This document shows, in pieces, positions 58,730 through 64,000 of a DNA stretch of 64,000 nt; within the stretch, counting starts at the first letter, position 1; each line of letters starts with the position of its first letter. The notes under the pieces are model-generated. The model saw only the letters and a list, made by a program, of their open reading frames with translations, did no database searches and had not been told where the DNA came from. The DNA comes from Leucobacter chinensis (GTDB lineage Bacteria > Actinomycetota > Actinomycetes > Actinomycetales > Microbacteriaceae), in contig NZ_JAHQZR010000002.1 in assembly GCF_019049105.1 (NCBI RefSeq), positions 186,001 to 250,000 of the forward strand, written 5' to 3'. Position numbers and translations under genes: made by a program.

Positions 58730-59518
58730 ATGAGCTTTCGGGATCGCAAAGCCATCGATGACGTTTCGGTTTCGCTGAGGCCAGGCCGCGTCACCGCACT
58801 CATCGGCCCAAATGGCTCGGGCAAGTCGACGCTCCTCCGCAGCCTCGCGCGACTGCACACTCCCGCAGCAGGCACGACGGTTCTCGAGCGAGGCGGTGAA
58901 GAACAAGCCATCTCAATTCAGAGCATGCCTGCCCGTGCCTTCGCACAAGAGGTCACCCTGTTCGCACAGTCACGTATGGCACCGCAGGGGCTCAGCGTGC
59001 GAGAGGTCGTCGCGTTCGGCAGGCACCCCTATCGCCGACGGTTCGCCGGATTCACTGCAGAAGACCGCGGTGCCATCGACGAGGCTCTCCGAGCAACCGG
59101 CCTCACCGATATGGCTGACCGAGCAACGGGCGAGCTCTCTGGTGGCGAACTGCAGCGGGTCTGGCTCGCCGCGTGTCTCGCACAGCAGACCGGCGTCGTC
59201 CTGCTCGACGAGCCAACAAACCACCTCGACCTGCGGTACCAGACCGAAACGCTCGACCTCATTCGCGACCTTGCCGACGACTACGGTGTCGCGGTCGGCG
59301 TCGTACTGCATGACCTCGACCACGCGGCGAGCGTCGCTGACGACCTTGTGCTCCTGCACTCCGGCCGTATCGTCGCAGAGGGCACCCCGCTCGAGGTACT
59401 GACCGAGGCGCATATTTTTGCGGCCTACGAGATTCGCGTGTCGGTCACGGTCGACGAGCAAGCGGGCAGGCTGCGCATCGATCCGCTCAGTCGCCATGCC
59501 GCTCGCGTGCCGCGCTAG
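58730..59518 (+). CDS. Ferric siderophore ABC importer ATPase (FecE type), locus B
   Basis: 262 residues from ATG 58730: Walker A GPNGSGKST near residue 27, signature LSGGELQR, Walker B VVLLDEPTNHLD, H-loop VLHDLDHAA. ATG 58730 has GAGGG 7 nt upstream, but the in-frame codons just before it read SSLLAEGLT, which looks like the missing first beta strand of this family. The frame stays open back to 58616 with no ATG, GTG or TTG; an AGGAG sits 6 nt before an ATC at 58631. So the protein may start earlier at a rare start codon. Powers the fused permease of this locus. Confidence 0.88.
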   Translation: MSFRDRKAIDDVSVSLRPGRVTALIGPNGSGKSTLLRSLARLHTPAAGTTVLERGGEEQAISIQSMPARAFAQEVTLFAQSRMAPQGLSVREVVAFGRHPYRRRFAGFTAEDRGAIDEALRATGLTDMADRATGELSGGELQRVWLAACLAQQTGVVLLDEPTNHLDLRYQTETLDLIRDLADDYGVAVGVVLHDLDHAASVADDLVLLHSGRIVAEGTPLEVLTEAHIFAAYEIRVSVTVDEQAGRLRIDPLSRHAARVPR

Positions 59519-59561
59519 AGCAATCATCGTTACCCACTTCTCTCAGTCGAAAGGACACCAT

Positions 59562-60620
59562 ATGAAGACCCCCAGGCGCGTTACCGCCGTCGCTGTCACG
59601 GGAATCGTCGCGCTCACGCTCTCAGCGTGCGGCACGACCAACATTGATGCAGCCGAAGAGACCGCTGATAAGGCGGCAATCTCGCAGAGCTGCGCCGCAG
59701 ACACGACCAAAACCTCGACCGACCCCGTCTCAATGACCGACAGCCACGGTCGCGAGATCAAGCTCGACAAGCCGGCAGAGCGAATCGTCGTGCTCGAGTG
59801 GCAGCAAACCGAAGACCTGCTGACGCTCTGCGTTGCCCCGGTCGGCGCGGCCTCGATCGACGGCTTCGCGACCTACATCAACGCCGAGACCCTGCCCGAG
59901 TCGGTCGTGAACGTCGGCGAGCGCGGCGAGCCAGATCTCGACGCCATCTACGCGACCGATCCCGACCTCATCATCATCGAGGCCAATAGCCCCGATGATG
60001 AACTGCTCAAGAAGCTCGAAAAGGGCGACGTGCCGGTTCTCGCGACCGTGGGCACCGACACGAGCGGTCAGATCGACAACATGAAGAAGGTCTTCTCGCT
60101 CATCGCTGAGGCAACCGGACGCACCGAGCGCGCCGAACAGGTCATCGGCGAGTTTGACGAGCACCTCGCGAAGGCGAAGACCGAGGTCTCGACGGCCTCG
60201 TTGCCGACCACAGACTTCGTCTTTTTTGACGGGTGGATCGAATCAGGCAACGTCGTCATTCGCCCGTATGGCGAGGGAGCCCTGTTCACCGAACTCGGCG
60301 AAGAGCTCGGGCTCACCGGGGCATGGACCGACTCAGTTGACGCCTCTTACGGAAGCGGCGGGGTCGACCCCGCCTACGGCCTCGCGCAGACCGACATCGA
60401 GGGCCTCATTGGCGTCGGTGACGTGAACCTCATCTTCGCCAATGACGGAACCCCCGACAGCTATGTGCTCGAGCTCGAAAAGAGCCCGATCTGGAAGTCG
60501 CTGCCGGCAGTAAAAGACGAGCGCGCCTTCGAGTTCCCTCCCGGCATCTGGGGAGCCGGCGGTCCACGCTCAAACGAGCAGGCGATCGACGCCTTCGTCG
60601 ACGTGATCACCGGCAGGTGA
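59562..60620 (+). CDS. Ferric siderophore substrate-binding lipoprotein, locus B
   Basis: 352 residues. Lipoprotein signal with LSAC lipobox (Cys23), then a TroA/FecB-type fold: LDKPAERIVVLEWQQTEDLLTLCVAPVG near residue 70 and DLDAIYATDPDLIIIEAN near residue 125, later GIWGAGGPRSNEQAI. AAAGGA precedes ATG 59562. It differs clearly from the locus A binding protein, so a different siderophore is likely. Its stop overlaps the permease start as GTGA. Confidence 0.93.
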   Translation: MKTPRRVTAVAVTGIVALTLSACGTTNIDAAEETADKAAISQSCAADTTKTSTDPVSMTDSHGREIKLDKPAERIVVLEWQQTEDLLTLCVAPVGAASIDGFATYINAETLPESVVNVGERGEPDLDAIYATDPDLIIIEANSPDDELLKKLEKGDVPVLATVGTDTSGQIDNMKKVFSLIAEATGRTERAEQVIGEFDEHLAKAKTEVSTASLPTTDFVFFDGWIESGNVVIRPYGEGALFTELGEELGLTGAWTDSVDASYGSGGVDPAYGLAQTDIEGLIGVGDVNLIFANDGTPDSYVLELEKSPIWKSLPAVKDERAFEFPPGIWGAGGPRSNEQAIDAFVDVITGR

Positions 60621-62710
60621 CAACCACCCTTACCCGCGGCGCTGCCGGCCGGGCTCCTGAACGCAGGGGTCTGGCCGGCGGTTTCGTGCTACTCGCGGGG
60701 CTCGTCGTCATCATCGCCGCGGTGGGCATCTGGCACCTGACGCAGGGCACCTCCGGCCTTACCGCGGCCGACCTCTTCAGGGGGCTCCTCGGCGAGCCGG
60801 TTCACGTGGGCGGCGTTTCGGTCGATGCCGTGTTTCTCGGCTCACGACTCCCCCGTCTCTTCGCCGGCATTGCCGTCGGCTTCTCGCTCGGCGTCGCTGG
60901 CGCGCTCCTGCAGTCGGTGACGAGAAACCCTCTCGCCTCGCCCGACACCCTCGCCATCACCTCTGGCTCGTACTTCGCGTTGGCCGCGGTCGCGGCCTTC
61001 AACGTGTCGGTTCCCTTCTGGGCCTCGAGTGGCGTGGCGTTCTTCGGCGGGGTGCTCGCCGCCGCGCTCGTGCTCGGGCTCACCGGCAGCGCTGCAGGCT
61101 CGGCAAACACCCGCCTCATTCTCGCGGGTTCGGCGATCTCGATGGCGCTGAGCGCCGGCACGGCCATGCTGCTCATTCTCTTCAAGGAAAGCACGAAGGG
61201 GCTTTTCGCCTGGGGCAACGGCTCACTGGCGCAGCTCAACATCGACGCCTCGGTTCGCGCGGCACCGCTCATCGCCGTTGTACTGACCCTCGCGCTCCTC
61301 TTTTCCCGCCGGCTCGACGCCCTCGGCCTCGGCGACGACGCCGCCGCCTCGCTCGGGGTCTCGGTGCGATCAACCCGCATGACCGCGGTCATCTGCGCCG
61401 TTCTGCTCACGAGCACCTCGGTCACGCTCGCCGGCCCCATCGGCTTTGTCGGCCTCGGTGGCCCCGTGCTCGCCCGGCTCCTCGCAAACCGGGTCGCGGC
61501 GCTGCGCAAACACGCCTTCCTCATTCCCGCTTCTGGCCTCCTCGGCGCCCTGCTCATTCTGCTCGCCGATGCGCTCCTGAGGGCCGCACTCACACCGGAG
61601 GGCGCCACCACGATTCCCACCGGAATTCCCACCGCATTCATCGGCGGCATCATCATTATTGTCCTGGCCATGCGACTACGCGACGCGGGTTCGGCACGCG
61701 TCGCATCGAGTGCGTCGTCGATCCGCATCCATCGCCGCTTCGTCACGGTTCTCGTGATCGTTGCCTCGCTGCTCATCGCTGCGATCGTTGTCGGCATGCT
61801 CGCGGGCAACGTGTGGTTGCGACTCGGCGATCTCAGCCTGTGGGCGCAGTCGAGCGCCCCCGACCTCGTTCGCAGGGCCCTCGACGAGCGAGCCGCTCGG
61901 GTGGCGGCGGCGCTCGTGGGCGGCGCGGCCCTGGCCCTCGCGGGAACCATCGTGCAGGGCACCACCCGAAACCCGCTGGCAGAGCCCAGCCTGCTCGGCA
62001 TCTCGGCAGGTGCCGGCGTGGGCGCCGTGTTCGTCGTGACCACAGGGTTTGCGGGCGGTGGGCGACTGCCCCTCGTCGTGATGGCCGTGCTCGCGGCGCT
62101 CGCAACCTTCGCGCTCGTGACGCTGCTGTCATGGCGCGGCGGCCTTCTTCCCGATCGCTTTGTGCTCATTGGCATCGGTTGCGGCTTCGCGCTGACCGCC
62201 GTGACCACATTCATGCTGCTGAGTTCAGACCCGTGGCAGACCCCGCGCATTCTCACCTGGCTCTCGGGCACGACCTACGGCAGGTCGTTCTGGGATGCGC
62301 TGCCCGGCGCTGCCGTGCTCGCCCTCGCGGTGCCCTTCTTCGCCTCGCAGCACCGCGAGCTTGACCTACTCTCGGTCGATGACGACACCCCGAGACTTCT
62401 CGGGATCCGCCTCGAACGAACGCGACTGTGGGTACTCACTATCGCCGCGGTTCTCGCAGCGGTCTCGGTTGTCGCGGTCGGCGTCGTTGGCTTCGTGGGA
62501 CTCGTCGCGCCCCACTTCGCGCGCACCCTCGTTGGTGCCCGCCACGCCCGTGTGATACCCGTCGCGATGCTGCTCGGCGCGCTGCTCGTACTCGTCGCAG
62601 ATACGCTCGGCAGAACGCTCATCTCGCCGGCACAGCTGCCCGCCGGCCTCATGGTCGCGCTCGTCGGTGCGCCCTATTTCGTCTGGTTGCTGCGCAGGTC
62701 GCGCGGGTGA
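60617..62710 (+). CDS. Double-length fused FecCD permease (FhuB-like)
   Basis: 697 residues: two FecCD units in one chain, each with about ten helices. Unit 1 has SRLPRLFAGIAVGFSLGVAGALLQSVTRNPLASPDTL and GPIGFVGLGGPVLARLL; unit 2 (from about residue 365) has ARVAAALVGGAALALAGTIVQGTTRNPLAEPSLLG and GVVGFVGLVAPHFARTL. This replaces the separate FecC and FecD subunits of locus A, as FhuB does for ferrichrome-type uptake. Start GTG 60617 is coupled to the binding-protein gene. Last gene of locus B. Confidence 0.93.
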   Translation: MTTTLTRGAAGRAPERRGLAGGFVLLAGLVVIIAAVGIWHLTQGTSGLTAADLFRGLLGEPVHVGGVSVDAVFLGSRLPRLFAGIAVGFSLGVAGALLQSVTRNPLASPDTLAITSGSYFALAAVAAFNVSVPFWASSGVAFFGGVLAAALVLGLTGSAAGSANTRLILAGSAISMALSAGTAMLLILFKESTKGLFAWGNGSLAQLNIDASVRAAPLIAVVLTLALLFSRRLDALGLGDDAAASLGVSVRSTRMTAVICAVLLTSTSVTLAGPIGFVGLGGPVLARLLANRVAALRKHAFLIPASGLLGALLILLADALLRAALTPEGATTIPTGIPTAFIGGIIIIVLAMRLRDAGSARVASSASSIRIHRRFVTVLVIVASLLIAAIVVGMLAGNVWLRLGDLSLWAQSSAPDLVRRALDERAARVAAALVGGAALALAGTIVQGTTRNPLAEPSLLGISAGAGVGAVFVVTTGFAGGGRLPLVVMAVLAALATFALVTLLSWRGGLLPDRFVLIGIGCGFALTAVTTFMLLSSDPWQTPRILTWLSGTTYGRSFWDALPGAAVLALAVPFFASQHRELDLLSVDDDTPRLLGIRLERTRLWVLTIAAVLAAVSVVAVGVVGFVGLVAPHFARTLVGARHARVIPVAMLLGALLVLVADTLGRTLISPAQLPAGLMVALVGAPYFVWLLRRSRG

Positions 62711-62727
62711 GCCAAACTCGAAAGTAC

Positions 62728-63042
62728 TTATCCGAGTTCGACGAGAATCACGCCCGCGATGACCAGACAGATACCGACAAGCATTCGCTTGGTGAGCGGA
62801 TCACGCCAAATCGCTCGGGCGAGAACCGCGATCAGGGCGATACCAACGGCCGTCCAGATACCGTAAGCGACGGCAACTGGCATACCCGCGGCAAGGGCAA
62901 AACCGAGAGCGGTGAACGCGAGACCATACCCCGCCACAACCGGCACGAGCCAGATTTTGCGACGAAACCCATTCGAAGCGCGCAGGCTCAGCGTTGCCAC
63001 CACTTCAAACGCAATAGCGGTGCTTAACCACAACCAGCTCAC
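62728..63042 (-). CDS. Small multidrug resistance (SMR) transporter subunit 1
   Basis: 104 residues, four membrane helices, SMR/EmrE family. The essential Glu of helix 1 is in AIAFEVVATLSLRAS (Glu13), and GIWTAVGIALIAVLAR is the helix 3 dimer segment. GTG 63042 overlaps the other SMR gene as GTGA. Being paired, the two probably act as an antiparallel heterodimer (EbrAB/YkkCD-like) that exports a cationic or guanidinium compound. Confidence 0.92.
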   Translation of the reverse strand: MSWLWLSTAIAFEVVATLSLRASNGFRRKIWLVPVVAGYGLAFTALGFALAAGMPVAVAYGIWTAVGIALIAVLARAIWRDPLTKRMLVGICLVIAGVILVELG

Positions 63043-63398
63043 GTCAGCACCTGCTCCGATCCGCCATCTGATCTGGGCTCAGGCCGCGACCCGGCCTCAA
63101 TCAGGAACACCCCGACAATGATGACCGCGATTCCGATGACCGCTTGAACGCTCAGCATCTCGTCGAACATGATCGCTCCAAGAAGCGCGACCAACGCCAC
63201 CCCGACGGCACCCCACACTCCATAGGCGACCCCGATCGGCATGCCCGCCCGCAGCGCAAAGCCGAGCAGCATAAACGCTGCCAGGTAGGCGACAGCGGTC
63301 AGCACAACCCAGCCAGGGCTCTCAACCGCCGCTCGCAGCGCAAGAGTGCCGGTCACCTCACAGACAATCGATCCCGACAGCAACAACCAGGCCCTCAT
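63039..63398 (-). CDS. Small multidrug resistance (SMR) transporter subunit 2
   Basis: 119 residues, four membrane helices, Glu in SIVCEVTGTLALRA (Glu14), GVWGAVGVALVALLG in helix 3, and a longer charged C-terminal tail (about 15 residues) than its partner. Coupled by ATGA to the TetR gene upstream and by GTGA to SMR subunit 1 downstream. Confidence 0.92.
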   Translation of the reverse strand: MRAWLLLSGSIVCEVTGTLALRAAVESPGWVVLTAVAYLAAFMLLGFALRAGMPIGVAYGVWGAVGVALVALLGAIMFDEMLSVQAVIGIAVIIVGVFLIEAGSRPEPRSDGGSEQVLT

Positions 63399-63952
63399 CG
63401 AGTGGGCCTCCCCTCGGCAACCGCAATGAGTTGCAGCGCGTGAGCGCGAACAGGCCCGAGGTCGTCAGCCTGCATGACGCCTGTCGCCTCTGACATCCAC
63501 GCCCCGTCGGCGCAGAACCGGGCCGCGGTCAGTGGGCCTCGTGCACCCTCAGGTGCCCCCTCAAGCGTGAACCAAGGACCAAGCCACTCTTGCCACGCCC
63601 CTGATAGCGAGGGATGGTAGAGCGCGTCAGAAAAGATCCAGTAGTCTGCACGCGACACCTCGGCCGTCGTGGCAACCTCAACGTAGGCTCGATACCGGGC
63701 GAACACCGTAAGCTCTGCAGGCTCTGCTCCCGCGTGCTCGCGCAGCATGTCGTGCCACTGCTGGGCCGCAAATTCGACCAGTCCCACCATCAGGGCTTGC
63801 TTGTTCGGAAAGTAGTACATTAAGCCAGGCTTCGTAAGCCCGGCGCGTTTCGCAACCGAATCAAGCGAGAGCGCAACGCCCTCGAGCTTCGTGTGCTCGG
63901 CCACGATCTCTTTCGCGGCCTGCATGATTCGTACGGGGGTATCAGCGGTCAT
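63395..63952 (-). CDS. TetR family repressor of the SMR pair
   Basis: 185 residues; the HTH is SLDSVAKRAGLTKPGLMYYFPNKQALM (about residues 28-54), followed by an aromatic-rich ligand domain (RADYWIFSDALYHPSLSGAWQEW). First gene of the operon. A 9-bp-arm palindrome lies 6 nt upstream of its ATG, so it very likely represses its own operon and is released by a substrate of the SMR pump. Confidence 0.92.
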   Translation of the reverse strand: MTADTPVRIMQAAKEIVAEHTKLEGVALSLDSVAKRAGLTKPGLMYYFPNKQALMVGLVEFAAQQWHDMLREHAGAEPAELTVFARYRAYVEVATTAEVSRADYWIFSDALYHPSLSGAWQEWLGPWFTLEGAPEGARGPLTAARFCADGAWMSEATGVMQADDLGPVRAHALQLIAVAEGRPTR

Positions 63953-63957
63953 TTCTC

Positions 63958-63983
63958 CACTTTACCAACCGGAAGGTAAAGTG
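63958..63983. promoter_or_regulatory. TetR operator at the SMR operon promoter
   Basis: CACTTTACC (63958-63966) and GGTAAAGTG (63975-63983) form a perfect inverted repeat with an 8-nt centre, directly upstream of the TetR start and overlapping the region where its ribosome site begins. Confidence 0.8.
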
Positions 63984-64000
63984 TGACACTCGCACGGGTC

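Noticed and set aside
60802-62271. A 489-codon frame opposite the fused FecCD permease
   Set aside because: A Ser/Arg/Ala-rich shadow of membrane-helix codons; no domain and no start signal.
62715-62738. AACTCG/CGAGTT hairpin between the FecCD permease and SMR genes
   Set aside because: A 6-bp stem partly inside the SMR coding end; too weak to call as a terminator.
1-64000. tRNA, rRNA, CRISPR arrays, insertion sequences, prophage genes
   Set aside because: I looked for cloverleaf ends, evenly spaced repeats, transposases and integrases and saw none; a tRNA scan would be the decisive check.

Overview
The window reads as about 64 kb of chromosome from a high-GC actinobacterium, most likely a member of the Microbacteriaceae (Leucobacter-like). 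This is an inference. It rests on GC-rich codon third positions, GTG/TTG starts and 4-nt ATGA/GTGA gene overlaps, and on a core block with a K/A-rich-tailed SigA, a second GyrB/ParE-type topoisomerase subunit, a DUF7455 zinc-binding protein, PAC2, Lpd, two-lipoyl SucB, DUF4191, RDD and GlnA. I found no rRNA, tRNA, CRISPR array, insertion sequence or phage gene.

Layout. 1-4.8 kb: mevalonate-pathway operon on the minus strand (mvk, mvaD, pmk, fni, hmgR; hmgR runs off the left edge), in the order known from the Streptomyces CL190 cluster. 4.8-17.4 kb: housekeeping block (parE, DUF7455, sigA, PAC2, lpdA, sucB, DUF4191, RDD, glnA) plus one doubtful ORF at 13.3-13.8 kb. 17.4-19.5 kb: TetR with a DHA2-type MFS exporter. 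19.6-21.7 kb: a fused chorismate-using synthase/amidotransferase (TrpEG/PhzE type) behind a tryptophan leader peptide (MFAIRFWWPAF) and attenuator. 21.7-27.1 kb: copper island (CopA, 51-aa membrane peptide, CopZ; divergent CopB and CsoR) with three CsoR-type palindromes between the two arms. 27.1-29.2 kb: GNAT acetyltransferase divergent from a MocR-type regulator. 29.2-34.9 kb: Pr6Pr-like membrane protein and two coupled YhgE/Pip proteins.

35.0-45.1 kb: iron/siderophore locus A, a seven-gene minus-strand operon (siderophore-interacting protein, lipoprotein SBP, FecC, FecD, FecE, then two half ABC transporters of exporter fold) with a DtxR/IdeR-like iron box and a divergent regulator made of two AraC modules in one chain. 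45.1-45.9 kb: DUF2993 protein. 45.9-53.9 kb: two YtcJ-type amidohydrolases, each coupled to its own transporter (APC or MFS), with a TetR and a LysR between them. 54-56.7 kb: PaaI-type thioesterase divergent from HxlR, and Lrp divergent from a Leu/Val/Phe-type dehydrogenase. 56.8-62.7 kb: iron locus B (SxxK serine hydrolase, AraC, FecE, SBP, double-length fused FecCD permease) with a second iron-box candidate. 62.7-64 kb: a paired SMR transporter operon led by its TetR, with an excellent operator palindrome at the right edge.

The most notable items are the tryptophan attenuator on a PhzE-like fused synthase, the two differently built siderophore uptake loci (one with a tandem-AraC regulator and IrtAB-like pair, the other with a serine hydrolase coupled to its regulator), and a 143-nt perfect DNA repeat between the two lipoyl domains of SucB. 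No siderophore biosynthesis gene is visible, so both loci look like scavenging systems within the limits of this window.
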